The notes: a model not told the origin generated them from the sequence alone. A stretch of DNA of 47,676 nt from Burkholderia singularis (GCF_900176645.1 NZ_FXAN01000064.1:1-47676); one strand, 5' to 3'; counted from the stretch's first letter, positions 27,367 to 36,350 are shown. A program made the numbers and translations.

Positions 27367-28001
27367 ATAGCCCTGTCACCACCTCTCAGGAAACCGTCTT
27401 TGTCGTCGACGACGACGAGGCCGTGCGGGACTCGCTGCGATGGCTACTGGAGGCAAACGGCTATCGCGTGCAATGCTTCTCGAGTGCCGAGCAGTTTCTC
27501 GACGCATACCAGCCCGCGCAACAGGCGGGGCAGATCGCGTGCCTGATCCTCGACGTGCGGATGTCCGGCATGAGCGGCCTGGAGCTGCAGGAGCGGCTGA
27601 TCGCCGAGAACGCGGCGCTGCCGATCATCTTCGTGACCGGCCACGGCGACGTGCCGATGGCGGTGTCGACGATGAAAAAAGGCGCGATGGACTTTATCGA
27701 GAAACCGTTCGACGAGGCCGAACTGCGCAAGCTCGTCGAGCGCATGCTCGACAAGGCGAGAAGCGAAAGCAAGAGCGTGCAGGAGCAGCGCGCGGCGAGC
27801 GAACGCCTGTCGAAGCTGACCGCGCGCGAACAGCAGGTGCTCGAGCGGATCATTGCCGGGCGCCTGAACAAGCAGATCGCGGACGATCTCGGCATCAGCA
27901 TCAAGACGGTCGAGGCGCATCGCGCGAACATCATGGAAAAGCTCAACGTCAACACGGTCGCTGATCTGCTGCGGCTCGCGCTGTCGAAGAAGCAGGCGTA
28001 A
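27363..28001 (+). CDS. FixJ/LuxR-type response regulator
   Basis: This 212-residue regulator has an N-terminal receiver (about 11-125; acidic pocket D16-D18, phospho-acceptor D64 in LILDVRMSG, and K-P in EKPF). A C-terminal LuxR-type HTH follows (about 148-205, LTAREQQVLERIIAGRLNKQIA... SIKTVEAHRANIMEKL). ATG 27363 overlaps the kinase stop as ATGA and has a GGGAGAG site, so translation is coupled. It probably acts with the preceding kinase. Control of the divergent aceE operon is a reasonable guess from position only. Confidence 0.92.
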   Translation: MNSPVTTSQETVFVVDDDEAVRDSLRWLLEANGYRVQCFSSAEQFLDAYQPAQQAGQIACLILDVRMSGMSGLELQERLIAENAALPIIFVTGHGDVPMAVSTMKKGAMDFIEKPFDEAELRKLVERMLDKARSESKSVQEQRAASERLSKLTAREQQVLERIIAGRLNKQIADDLGISIKTVEAHRANIMEKLNVNTVADLLRLALSKKQA

Positions 28002-28322
28002 CGCGCATGCCGCCGCGGCCGGCCGGGTTTGCCGGGCGCGCCGCCGCCGGCTGAACGCTCGTTTCGCGTCGCCGGATTCACCCGCGCTGCGCCGTACCGG
28101 TCCTGGGCCCTGATCGCCCAATTGCCTTCGCTGGTCGCGCCGCGCGCCGGTTCCGTCGTTCGGGCCATTTTCATCATTCCATCGCGCCCACCCTTCCGTC
28201 ACCTTCCTCGTTTGCGCGCCGCTCACGATTGCAAGCCGGCTTGCAGCCGCCTCCCGTCGTTTTCATTATTGTTTTTAAGCGCGCGCCGAGCGCTCGGCGG
28301 CAAGCCCAGGCGTCGCGCCCAC
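28002..28322. other. Intergenic region response regulator-folD
   Basis: No gene is seen. A perfect 16-bp palindrome TGCAAGCCGGCTTGCA is at 28230-28245, and GCCGAG-CG-CTCGGC is at 28285-28298, with an AT-richer stretch between them. Neither forms a textbook terminator. Confidence 0.4.
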
Positions 28323-28351
28323 TTCGGACGGCAACGGCCGAGCGGTATAAT
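28323..28351 (+). promoter_or_regulatory. folD promoter
   Basis: TTCGGA (28323-28328), a 17-bp spacer and a perfect TATAAT (28346-28351). The leader to the ATG is about 60 bases. Confidence 0.65.
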
Positions 28352-28419
28352 CCGTCGCTTCTTCGCAGCGCTTGTTCGCGCCGCACCCCGCCTTCCACCT
28401 TGCCAAGCGAATTTTCACC

Positions 28420-29277
28420 ATGACAGCCACCCTAATCGACGGCAACGCCCTTTCGAAGACCCTGCGCGCGCAAGCGGCCGAGCGCGCCGCCGCGCTCGCC
28501 GCGCGCGGCCATCAGCCGGGCCTTGCGGTGATTCTCGTCGGCAACAACCCGGCGAGCGAGGTCTACGTGCGCAACAAGATCAAGGCGTGCGAAGACAACG
28601 GCTTTTTCTCCGTGAAAGACCGCTATCCGGCCACGCTCGCCGAAGCGGACCTGCTAGCTCGCATCGACGAATTGAACCGCGACCCGCGCATCCACGGAAT
28701 CCTCGTGCAATTGCCGCTGCCGGCCCACATCGACAGCCACAAGGTGATCGAAGCCATCGCGCCGGAGAAGGACGTCGACGGCTTTCACGTCGCGAACGCC
28801 GGCGCGCTGATGACAGGCAAGCCGCTCTTTCGCCCGTGCACGCCGTATGGCGTGATGAAGATGCTCGAGGCGCGCGGCATCTCGCTCGTCGGCGCGAATG
28901 CGGTCGTGATCGGCCGCTCGAACATCGTCGGCAAGCCGATGGCGCTACTGCTGCTCGAAGCCGGCGCGACCGTCACGATCTGCCACAGCAAGACGCGCGA
29001 GCTTGCCGCGCACACGCGCAACGCCGACGTGATCGTCGCGGCGGTCGGCAAGCGCAATGTGTTGACGGCCGACATGGTGAAACCCGGCGCGACCGTGATC
29101 GACGTCGGGATGAACCGCGATGACGCAGGCAAGCTGTGCGGCGACGTCGATTTCGCGGGAGTCGCGCAGGTGGCGGGCCACATTACGCCAGTGCCGGGCG
29201 GCGTCGGCCCGATGACGATCACGATGTTGCTCATCAATACGCTCGAATCGGCCGAGCGCGCGGCGCACGCGGCTTGA
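28420..29277 (+). CDS. folD: Bifunctional methylenetetrahydrofolate dehydrogenase/cyclohydrolase FolD
   Basis: FolD interconverts 5,10-methylene-, 5,10-methenyl- and 10-formyl-tetrahydrofolate with NADP, feeding purine and formyl-Met synthesis. The 285-residue length is standard. Signature motifs are visible: [15 protein letters not shown] (catalytic lysine in the YxxxK pattern), [15 protein letters not shown], the nucleotide-binding [13 protein letters not shown], and [13 protein letters not shown] 28420 gives the normal start [12 protein letters not shown]. Confidence 0.96.
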   Translation: MTATLIDGNALSKTLRAQAAERAAALAARGHQPGLAVILVGNNPASEVYVRNKIKACEDNGFFSVKDRYPATLAEADLLARIDELNRDPRIHGILVQLPLPAHIDSHKVIEAIAPEKDVDGFHVANAGALMTGKPLFRPCTPYGVMKMLEARGISLVGANAVVIGRSNIVGKPMALLLLEAGATVTICHSKTRELAAHTRNADVIVAAVGKRNVLTADMVKPGATVIDVGMNRDDAGKLCGDVDFAGVAQVAGHITPVPGGVGPMTITMLLINTLESAERAAHAA

Positions 29278-29704
29278 CGGCCGGACATGGCGGCAGTTCT
29301 GTGGTTCCGGGGTTCTGCTGCATGATGGCGCAAACGCATGAATACGCGACGGCGCAACGATGAAGGCGTCGATCCGCGCCGATCGATGCCGCCGCGCCCG
29401 CCAATGCACGATGCCGTCGGCGTCCGCTCGTGGAGCGACACGGTTCGATGGACGCCGACAGCCTAATCCGTCCGCTCGGCACGACTGCGCACCGCTCGCG
29501 GCAGTCGTCCCGGCTTCGACAAATCGTCATCCAACCCCGGTGCCGCAACGCGCGGCGCCGCATATTTCCCGCATCGGCCGAATGCGAGACGCAGGCCGTT
29601 CGCCCCACCCTCCGACACTGCGGTGCCCGGCGCGCGCCGCCTTCGGGCGGCCCGTTATCCGGCCGCTGCGCTCCCGCCCCAATCGTTTCATTAGAAACTT
29701 CCGA
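29278..29704. other. Intergenic region folD-prlC
   Basis: I see no gene or clear terminator. A short hairpin GTTTC-ATTA-GAAAC lies near 29685-29698, just before the prlC promoter. Confidence 0.4.
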
Positions 29705-29733
29705 TTGGAAACCGCGCGACGCGCCCCAATAAT
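29705..29733 (+). promoter_or_regulatory. prlC promoter
   Basis: TTGGAA (29705-29710), a 17-bp spacer and AATAAT (29728-29733), about 75 bases before the ATG. Confidence 0.6.
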
Positions 29734-29808
29734 GTCGATATGACGCCGGCGGGCGGCACGCGGTATGCCGCCCGTCTTTCACCTACTTCGCAACCGCCAG
29801 GGAACCCT

Positions 29809-31920
29809 ATGTCCGTCAGCGTTCATGCCAACCCGCTTCTCGATTTCTCCGGTCTGCCCCGTTTCGGCGAAATTCGTCCGGAACACGTGACGCCCGCGCT
29901 CGACACGCTGCTCGCCAACGCAAACGACGCCGTTGCGCGCGCGGCGCATCCCGACACGCCCGCGACCTGGGCCGACATCATCGACGCGCTCGAGCGCACG
30001 ACCGAGCCGCTCAGCCGTGCGTGGGGCATCGTCGGCCATCTGACTGCGGTGGCCGATACGCCCGAGCTGCGCGCGGCGCATGCCGAAAATCTGCCGCGCG
30101 TGACCGAATTCTGGTCGAGCGTCGGCCAGAATCTCGCGCTCTACGAAAAATACAAGGCGATCGCCGCAAGCGCCGAGTACGCGACGCTGTCGGCCGAACG
30201 CAAAAAGATTCTCGACAATGCGCTGCGCGATTTCCGTCTGTCGGGCGCCGAATTGCCCGAAGACCAGAAGCCGCGCTTCGCGCAGTTGCAAGAGCAGCAG
30301 GCGGCGCTGTCGAAGGCGTTCTCCGATCACGTGCTCGACGCGACGAACGCCTACGCGTATTACGCGCAAAGCGAGGACGAACTCGCCGGCCTGCCGGCCG
30401 ATGCGATCGCCGCTGCGCGCGAAGCCGCGCAAAAGGAAAACCACGCGGGCTGGAAATTCACACTGCACTTTCCGTCGTACTTCCCGGTGCTGCAATACGC
30501 GGAAAACCGCGCGCTGCGCGAAACCCTCTATCGCGCCTACGTGACGCGCGCGTCCGAACTCGGCCCGCAGTACGGCGGCGGTAAGATCGAATGGGACAAC
30601 ACGGCGATCGTCGCGGACCAACTCAAGCTGCGCCGCGAAGAAGCGCAGATGCTCGGTTACCACGATTTCGCCGAAGTATCGCTCGCGCCGAAAATGGCGG
30701 AATCGCCGCAGCAAGTGATCGCGTTCCTTGAAGATCTCGCCAAGCGCGCGCGCCCCTATGCGGAAAAAGACTGGGACGAACTGCGCGCGTTCGCCGCAAG
30801 CGAGCTGGGTCTGGCCACGCTCGATCCGTGGGACGTTGCGTATGCGGCGGAAAAACTGCGCGAGCAACGCTATGCGTTTTCCGAAAACGAGGTGAAGCAG
30901 TACTTCCCCGAGCCGGCGGTGTTGAAGGGGTTGTTCACGGTCGCACAGACGCTGTTCGGCGTGCGGATCGTGCGTGACGAAGCGCCCGTGTGGCACGACG
31001 ACGTGCGCTTTTTCCGCGTCGAAAATCGCGACGGCTCGCTCGTCGCGCAGTTCTATCTCGACTTGTACGCGCGCGAAGGCAAGCGCGGCGGCGCGTGGAT
31101 GGACGACGCGCGCTCACGCGCGAAGCGCGGCGACGGCAGCGTGCAGACGCCCGTCGCCTATTTGAACTGCAACTTCTCCGCGCCGATCGGCGACAAGCCC
31201 GCATGCTTCACGCACGACGAGGTGATCACGCTGTTCCACGAGTTCGGCCACGGGCTGCATCACATGCTGACACGCGTCGACGAGATCGGCGTGTCGGGAA
31301 TCAACGGCGTCGAATGGGATGCGGTCGAGCTGCCGTCGCAGTTCATGGAGAACTTCTGCTGGGAATGGGATGTGCTGAAATCGATGTCGTCGCACGTCGA
31401 TTCGAACGAGCCGCTGCCGCGCGCGCTGTTCGACAAAATGCTCGCCGCGAAGAATTTCCAAAGCGGCCTCGGCACGCTGCGCCAGATCGTGTTCTCGATG
31501 TTCGACATGCTGCTGCATGTCGATTTCGATCCGCAGAGCGGCGGCGCCGCAACGGCGAACGTCAACGATTTCGCGCGCGCCATCAACGAGCGCTTCCACG
31601 TGATCCCGCAGGCATCGTTCTCGCGCTGGCCGAACACGTTCAGCCATATCTTCGCGGGCGGCTACGCGGCAGGTTACTACAGCTACAAGTGGGCGGAGGT
31701 GCTGTCCGCCGACGCCTACGCGGCGTTCGAGGAAGCCGCGCGCACGGCGGGCAGCGTGCTCGACGCGGCGACGGGCGCACGCTATCGGCACGAAATCCTC
31801 GAAGTGGGCGGCAGTCGCCCGGCGATGGAATCGTTCAAGGCGTTCCGCGGACGCGAGCCGCGCATTGACGCGCTGCTGCGCCACAACGGGATGGCCGACG
31901 CCGGCTCGGCACACGCGTAA
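29809..31920 (+). CDS. prlC: Oligopeptidase A (M3 family)
   Basis: This cytoplasmic zinc metallopeptidase of 703 residues degrades oligopeptides, including cleaved signal peptides. The zinc motif H477-EFG-H481 is visible (LFHEFGHGLHHML), with the downstream zinc ligand region WEWD. ATG 29809 (MSVSVHANPLLDFSGLPRF) follows a CAGGGAA site. The length and start match the PrlC/OpdA group. It ends at a strong terminator, convergent with dinB. Confidence 0.95.
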   Translation: MSVSVHANPLLDFSGLPRFGEIRPEHVTPALDTLLANANDAVARAAHPDTPATWADIIDALERTTEPLSRAWGIVGHLTAVADTPELRAAHAENLPRVTEFWSSVGQNLALYEKYKAIAASAEYATLSAERKKILDNALRDFRLSGAELPEDQKPRFAQLQEQQAALSKAFSDHVLDATNAYAYYAQSEDELAGLPADAIAAAREAAQKENHAGWKFTLHFPSYFPVLQYAENRALRETLYRAYVTRASELGPQYGGGKIEWDNTAIVADQLKLRREEAQMLGYHDFAEVSLAPKMAESPQQVIAFLEDLAKRARPYAEKDWDELRAFAASELGLATLDPWDVAYAAEKLREQRYAFSENEVKQYFPEPAVLKGLFTVAQTLFGVRIVRDEAPVWHDDVRFFRVENRDGSLVAQFYLDLYAREGKRGGAWMDDARSRAKRGDGSVQTPVAYLNCNFSAPIGDKPACFTHDEVITLFHEFGHGLHHMLTRVDEIGVSGINGVEWDAVELPSQFMENFCWEWDVLKSMSSHVDSNEPLPRALFDKMLAAKNFQSGLGTLRQIVFSMFDMLLHVDFDPQSGGAATANVNDFARAINERFHVIPQASFSRWPNTFSHIFAGGYAAGYYSYKWAEVLSADAYAAFEEAARTAGSVLDAATGARYRHEILEVGGSRPAMESFKAFRGREPRIDALLRHNGMADAGSAHA

Positions 31921-31988
31921 GCGCGCGGCATCGCCCGCGTGCGGTGCGCGACGACGCCTTCGCTTTAAGCCGTTCGCGCGTGAAACAG

Positions 31989-32023
31989 GCGGCAACCTGC
32001 ATTCGCGGGTTGCCGCTTTTTTT
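31989..32023 (+). terminator. prlC terminator
   Basis: A 9-bp stem GCGGCAACC/GGTTGCCGC is followed by seven Ts. Confidence 0.93.
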
Positions 32024-32028
32024 GTTTA

Positions 32029-33168
32029 TCACGCCGGGCTCGCAGTGCCGTTGCCATCGGCGGCACCGCCGGACGCCGTGCAATCGTCGATTGCTCCACC
32101 GGCGCGCGGATCGTCATCGAACAATGCAATCTGCCCATGCCGCTCGGCCGTGTCCTCGTCGACCCGCACGCCGACACCAAGCAGCCGCACCGGCTGCCTG
32201 CGCCGCGCGAGCCCTTTTTCGAGCAATGCGACCGCGGTGTCCGGATCGGTCGCATCGGCCACGCATTCGACCGTCGTGCGCTGAAAATCCGCGAAACGGA
32301 TCTTCACATACAGCTTTCTGATCGAACGTGCCGCCCCTGCCCGTTCGATGCGCACGTCGAGTTGCGCCGTCAGCCGGCGAATCTCGGCCGCACATTGCTC
32401 GAGCGTGGCGAGATCCTGCACGTAGGTCGTCTCGACGCTGACGGATTTGCGCTCCTGATCCGCGCGCACCGGCCGTTCGTCGATGCCGCGCGCAAGCTCG
32501 TAAAGCCGGCGGCCGAACGCGCCGAACTCGCGATGCAGATCGAACAGCGACCATGCGCGCAGTTGCCCGCAAGTGCCGATACCGAGCTTGTCGAGCCGCG
32601 CGGCCGTCACCTTGCCGACGCCATGCAGCTTGCGCACCGGCAACGCGGCGACGAACGCATCGACTTCATGCGGCCGCACGACGAAAAGGCCGTCGGGCTT
32701 GTTCCAGTCGGACGCGATCTTCGCGACGAACTTGTTCGGCGCGACGCCAGCCGACACCGTGACGCCGACCGTCTCGCGCACGCGCTCGCGGATCTCGTGC
32801 GCGATCAGCGTCGCGCTGCCGCGACAGCGTGTGGCGCGGCTCACGTCGAGATACGCCTCGTCGAGCGACAGTGGTTCGACATCCGGCGTGTAATCGCGAT
32901 AGATCGCCATGATGAGCCTTGATGCCGCGCGATACTTGTCCATTGCGGGCGGCAGAATCAACAGGTCGGGGCACTTGCGCATCGCAAGCGCCGACGACAT
33001 CGCCGAATGCACGCCATAGCGCCGCGCGTCGTAATTGCAGGTGGCAATCACGCCGCGCTGGTCGGGCCGGCCGCCGACCGCGAGCGGATGGCCGCGCAAC
33101 GACGGATCGTCGCGCATCTCGACCGACGCATAAAAGCAGTCGCAATCGCAATGGATGATTTTGCGCAC
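32029..33168 (-). CDS. dinB: DNA polymerase IV (Y family)
   Basis: This error-prone translesion polymerase of 379 residues (with the chosen start) has catalytic acidic residues D8 and the D-E pair in PLSLDEAYLDVS, plus the steric-gate region CDCFYASVEMRDDP. Little-finger domain features are seen toward the C-terminus. A GTG at 33168 is chosen because it yields MRKIIHCDCDCFYASVE, which aligns with the E. coli start MRKIIHVDMDC. No ATG is available downstream of the promoter. A TTG at 33231 is an alternative that would be nearly leaderless. A perfect LexA box in the promoter indicates SOS control. Confidence 0.93.
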   Translation of the reverse strand: MRKIIHCDCDCFYASVEMRDDPSLRGHPLAVGGRPDQRGVIATCNYDARRYGVHSAMSSALAMRKCPDLLILPPAMDKYRAASRLIMAIYRDYTPDVEPLSLDEAYLDVSRATRCRGSATLIAHEIRERVRETVGVTVSAGVAPNKFVAKIASDWNKPDGLFVVRPHEVDAFVAALPVRKLHGVGKVTAARLDKLGIGTCGQLRAWSLFDLHREFGAFGRRLYELARGIDERPVRADQERKSVSVETTYVQDLATLEQCAAEIRRLTAQLDVRIERAGAARSIRKLYVKIRFADFQRTTVECVADATDPDTAVALLEKGLARRRQPVRLLGVGVRVDEDTAERHGQIALFDDDPRAGGAIDDCTASGGAADGNGTASPA

Positions 33169-33240
33169 GAACGCACACGCGCCGCTCGATGGCGGTGGCG
33201 GCACGTCGGGAGGGAGCGGCGGCTTATCCAAGATGCCGAT

Positions 33241-33269
33241 ACTGTACAAAAACACAGTGCGCGTTTCAA
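33241..33269 (-). promoter_or_regulatory. dinB promoter
   Basis: On the minus strand: TTGAAA (-35, 33264-33269), a 17-bp spacer and TACAGT (-10, 33241-33246). The LexA box sits in the spacer and overlaps the -10. Confidence 0.82.
33242..33257 (-). promoter_or_regulatory. LexA box (SOS operator)
   Basis: CTGT-N8-ACAG is a perfect core match to the proteobacterial LexA consensus, positioned to block the dinB promoter. Confidence 0.9.
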
Positions 33270-33493
33270 CTGTGCGGCTCGGGGCGAAGCATGCGTACCG
33301 ATGCCGCGCGCCGCGCGACGACTGCGCACGGCGCGCCGAAGAACAGGTTGTTCTGCGATGGATCGATTCGAACGCGCAGCGCGCCATGCGTAAAGCGCGC
33401 AGACAAGAACACAGCGCGATGATGCGACGTAACGGGAGACGCGCCAGAAGAAGAGGATCGCGAAAGGCGAGTGCGGCGCATGTGAATACAAAC
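33270..33493. other. Intergenic region upstream of dinB
   Basis: No gene or strong signal is visible. The frame of dinB stays open through this stretch, but it lies upstream of the promoter and its composition is Arg/Ser/Ala shadow-like. Confidence 0.45.
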
Positions 33494-33522
33494 AAAAAAG
33501 CCCGGCATTAGCCGGGCTTTTT
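33494..33522 (-). terminator. tRNA-fMet terminator
   Basis: A 12-bp stem AAAAAGCCCGGC/GCCGGGCTTTTT with loop ATTA and six Ts on the minus strand, about 47 bases after the tRNA. Confidence 0.92.
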
Positions 33523-33568
33523 GGCGAATCGCGCATCGGTCACATACGCGGGATTTTTTCGCCGTATT

Positions 33569-33645
<77 letters not shown>

Positions 33646-33658
33646 TCAGAGAAAAGAG

Positions 33659-33687
33659 ATTATATGGGGTTTATGAGGATGAGTCAA
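33659..33687 (-). promoter_or_regulatory. tRNA-fMet promoter
   Basis: On the minus strand: TTGACT (33682-33687), a 17-bp spacer and a perfect TATAAT (33659-33664), 13 bases before the mature 5' end. Confidence 0.9.
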
Positions 33688-33847
33688 ACTTCCATTCAAT
33701 TTATTTCCATGAGACCGTCGCGCGGCGAGCTGAAACCACCGTAACACAACCGGAACAAGCCGATATCGGCCGCCATCGTCCCTGTGTTAGGATCATCCGG
33801 GGACAGGTCACCCCCCTAACCTCTTCGACGACAAGGACGAGGACAAC

Positions 33848-34645
33848 GTGGAGCATTCCGCCAGCCGTGCCAGACTGATTCGGATTCGTGAACTGCTCGA
33901 TGCGGGAGCAATCAGCTTCAGCTTCGAGGCGCTGCTCGAATATCACTATCGCAAGTGGGTCAAGCAAGGAGACACGGTCATCGACATCGGCGCGCATGTC
34001 GGCCGGCATCTCGGGCCGCTCGCCGAATGCATCGGGCCGAACGGCCGCGCGCTCGGCTTCGAGCCGTTGCCGTTCGCATACGAAGCGCTGACCCAACGAT
34101 TCGCCGCGACACCCAACGTCCAATTATTCAATCTTGCGTTGAGCAATATCCCCGGCACCGCGTCGTTTTCCTATGCGCAAGGCACGCCGGAGGAAAGCGG
34201 CTTGCGCCAGCGCCAGTTCAATCAGCCCGAAGCCGCCAACCCCACGCAAATCGAAGTCACCGTCAGCACACTCGATGCGCACACGTCCGCGCTCGAATCG
34301 CTGTCGTTCGTGAAGATCGATATCGAAGGCGGCGAAATCGACTGCCTGCGCGGCGCGCAAGTCACGCTGGGGCGCTTTCGCCCGGTCGTGTCGGTCGAGT
34401 ACGGCTTGCCGACGTACAGCGCCTACGGCAACACCGCCGAAACGCTGTTCGACTTCGCGCAACAGCACGGCTACACGCTATACAGCATCTTCCTCACGCC
34501 GTTCGAAACGCGCGACGATTGGAAGTTCGGCTGCGACTACGTGTGCTGGGATTACTTCATGGTGCCGACCGAAAAGCGCGGCGAATTCGACCATGCGATG
34601 GCCGGGAACGCGGCCGCGCTCGCAAGCATCGGCGCGCCCGTCTGA
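33848..34645 (+). CDS. FkbM-family SAM-dependent methyltransferase
   Basis: This 265-residue protein starts at GTG 33848 behind a GAGGA site. It has the SAM-binding motif I (DTVIDIGAHVGRHLGPLAE), the acidic residue after strand 2 (LGFEPLPFAYEAL), and the FkbM signature VKIDIEGGEIDCLRGA. FkbM enzymes O-methylate sugars, polyketides or glycans. No glycan or natural-product cluster lies nearby, so the substrate is unknown. Its 5' region is shared with the divergent tRNA promoter; a 12-bp palindrome GCCGATATCGGC is at 33759-33770. Confidence 0.9.
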   Translation: MEHSASRARLIRIRELLDAGAISFSFEALLEYHYRKWVKQGDTVIDIGAHVGRHLGPLAECIGPNGRALGFEPLPFAYEALTQRFAATPNVQLFNLALSNIPGTASFSYAQGTPEESGLRQRQFNQPEAANPTQIEVTVSTLDAHTSALESLSFVKIDIEGGEIDCLRGAQVTLGRFRPVVSVEYGLPTYSAYGNTAETLFDFAQQHGYTLYSIFLTPFETRDDWKFGCDYVCWDYFMVPTEKRGEFDHAMAGNAAALASIGAPV

Positions 34646-34794
34646 TTGAGCGACGCAATGGCAGGCCGGCCGCGACGCATGCCGGCCTGGCCGCTCCCCT
34701 GCCGCAGCACGCCCGCGGAGAAACCTTCCCGGCGCTTTTTCGATGGCCGTCGACAAGATGACGGCATGACGCGCACCGCCGCCCTCTGCTGAAC

Positions 34795-34827
34795 GCCGCG
34801 CCGGCTGCCACACGCAGCCGGCGCGGC
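34795..34827. terminator. 14-bp hairpin between convergent fkbM-type and dlh genes
   Basis: GCCGCGCCGGCTGC pairs perfectly with its complement around the loop CACAC. There is no T-run, so it may be a Rho-assisted stop or an RNA-stabilising element. A weaker AGGCCGGC stem is at 34663-34688. Confidence 0.5.
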
Positions 34828-34841
34828 TGCTCGATCGCGCA

Positions 34842-35549
34842 TTACTTCCAGAGCGTGCGGCCCCAGAACGTCAACGAGCGGTCCCACGCCAGTTGCGCCC
34901 ATACGGGATCGTACTGCGTGATTGCGATCCGGTTCGGCCCGAGCGCCGTCTCGTTCGCGAACGCGTGATGCGCGTGATAGCGATGAAACGTGAAATCGAC
35001 GTTGGCTTCGCGCAGCTTCGCTTCGAGCGCATCGACGGTTGCGATCGGAAAAGCCGCGTCCTGCGTGGCCCAGTGGCCGAGCACCGGCACGCGGATCTTC
35101 GTTGCGTCGATGTAGTCGAGCGGCGGGAAGCCGTACCAGACCACGCCGGCCGATACGTCCGGAATCTGGGACAGCGCGAGCAGGGTCAGCGCGCCGCCCA
35201 TGCAGTAGCCCGTCACGCCGACGCGCGCCGCATGCTGTTTCAGATAGGACACCGCGCCGCGAATGTCCTGGCTCGTCGCGTCGCCGAAGTCGAGTGCATT
35301 CATCAAGTGATGAGCCTCCTCTTCTTCGACTGTCGCCTTGCCGCGATAGAGATCGGGAACGAGCGCGAAATAACCGGCGCGTGCGAGCCTGTCCGCGACG
35401 CCGCGAATCTGGTCATTCAAGCCCCACCATTCCTGAATGACGACGATCGCGGGCGCGCCTTCGGCCTGCTCCGGCCGAGCAAGATAGCCGTTCACGGTCT
35501 GGCCGTCCGGCCGCTGAAAGGTAATCGTGGATCCGAGCGTTTGTGTCAT
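34842..35549 (-). CDS. Dienelactone hydrolase family protein
   Basis: This alpha/beta hydrolase of 235 residues has the catalytic triad C116 (GYCMGGA), D164 (ATQDAAFP) and H195 (AHHAF), and the E40-containing QEWWGL motif, as in carboxymethylenebutenolidase. Classical enzymes open dienelactone in chlorocatechol degradation. No such pathway genes are adjacent, so a broader esterase role is possible. ATG 35549 has a GAGGA site; an in-frame ATG six codons upstream is an alternative. Confidence 0.92.
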   Translation of the reverse strand: MTQTLGSTITFQRPDGQTVNGYLARPEQAEGAPAIVVIQEWWGLNDQIRGVADRLARAGYFALVPDLYRGKATVEEEEAHHLMNALDFGDATSQDIRGAVSYLKQHAARVGVTGYCMGGALTLLALSQIPDVSAGVVWYGFPPLDYIDATKIRVPVLGHWATQDAAFPIATVDALEAKLREANVDFTFHRYHAHHAFANETALGPNRIAITQYDPVWAQLAWDRSLTFWGRTLWK

Positions 35550-36350
35550 CGTGTGGTCCTCAGCCATATGAGCCGTCTAGCATAGCGCACGCTTCGCGGC
35601 GCTGCTCGGTGTTCGAGCCGATGCGACGGCACGAGCGGCGCATGTACCAACCGTCGCTTCCCGGCGGCTGCGCGCGATGCACGCGCGCGCTGCACAGAGA
35701 TGGCCGGCGCCGCTTCGCCACTCTCTGAGTTCGCCCGTTGCCCGATTTCATCCGGCGCGCCGATCAACGCTTGGCCATCGGGAATGTCGGCCGCACGGCG
35801 GCCGCGTTGCTGTCTTTCGCGCCCATGGCGTTCGCTCGCTTCCCTATTGCTCGATCGCTTTCAATCGTCAGCTTCCTTTTTTGAATAGAACCTAAGGGCT
35901 TTCGAGCAGCGCACTTGTCACTCATCGCTTGACTGAACCGCCATGAGCGTTCGGCGGCAGGACAAATTCCGCCCGCGCCCATTCTCCGCGCGCGAGTAGA
36001 CCGGCGCCCCCCTTCTCGCGCCGCCTGCGGCGGCGCTTCATCGCATTGCCAATGCCGAGCCCATTCGGCTGGCCGTGTACTCGCCATATCCGGCGCAAAT
36101 CACAGCCTGCGTTGCCGCCGGACCGCTCAGGTATGCGTCGACGAAGCGCTACCGGCTCGTCCCCGCTGGTAAACTCCCGCTCATCAAGATCGGCCCGCGC
36201 GCCAGAGCGGCATCACGGCCGAAAGCCGCGACGCACTTTTGTTGTGCTCCAACCACAGCGGATGAGATGGGTAGCCAGGTGGACAGCCGGACGATTCCTG
36301 CAGCCGCCCACCACCCGCAAACACCCGCCACATAAGGCGATGACGAATTA
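35550..36350. other. Gene-poor stretch before xth
   Basis: About 800 bases hold no intact gene that I can support. Open frames here are Arg/Ser/Pro-rich shadows without ribosome-binding sites. The middle (about 35860-35930) is less GC-rich, with a T-run. A possible HTH-gene remnant lies at 36117-36265. The stretch may be a site of past insertion and decay. Confidence 0.45.
36117..36265 (+). pseudogene. Possible remnant of an excisionase-like HTH gene
   Basis: One frame reads RYASTKRYRLVPAGKLPLIKIGPRA, reminiscent of the helix and wing of AlpA/HTH_17 DNA-binding proteins (pattern S-x-x-T-x-YRLV-x-x-GKLP-x-IKIG). From 36206 another frame continues SGITAESRDALLL and then stops. This suggests a short gene broken by indels. 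No partner integrase is seen. The similarity is by eye only and could be chance. Confidence 0.28.

Noticed and set aside
29278..29782. Several 100-180 codon open frames between folD and prlC
   Set aside because: Both strands are open by chance in high-GC DNA. No ribosome-binding sites, motifs or family resemblance were seen.
33169..33495. A 109-codon N-terminal extension of dinB
   Set aside because: It lies mostly upstream of the -35/-10 and LexA box and has no similarity to polymerase IV.
35764..36087. A 107-codon minus-strand open frame in the gene-poor stretch
   Set aside because: No recognisable motif, no ribosome-binding site, and composition like other shadows.
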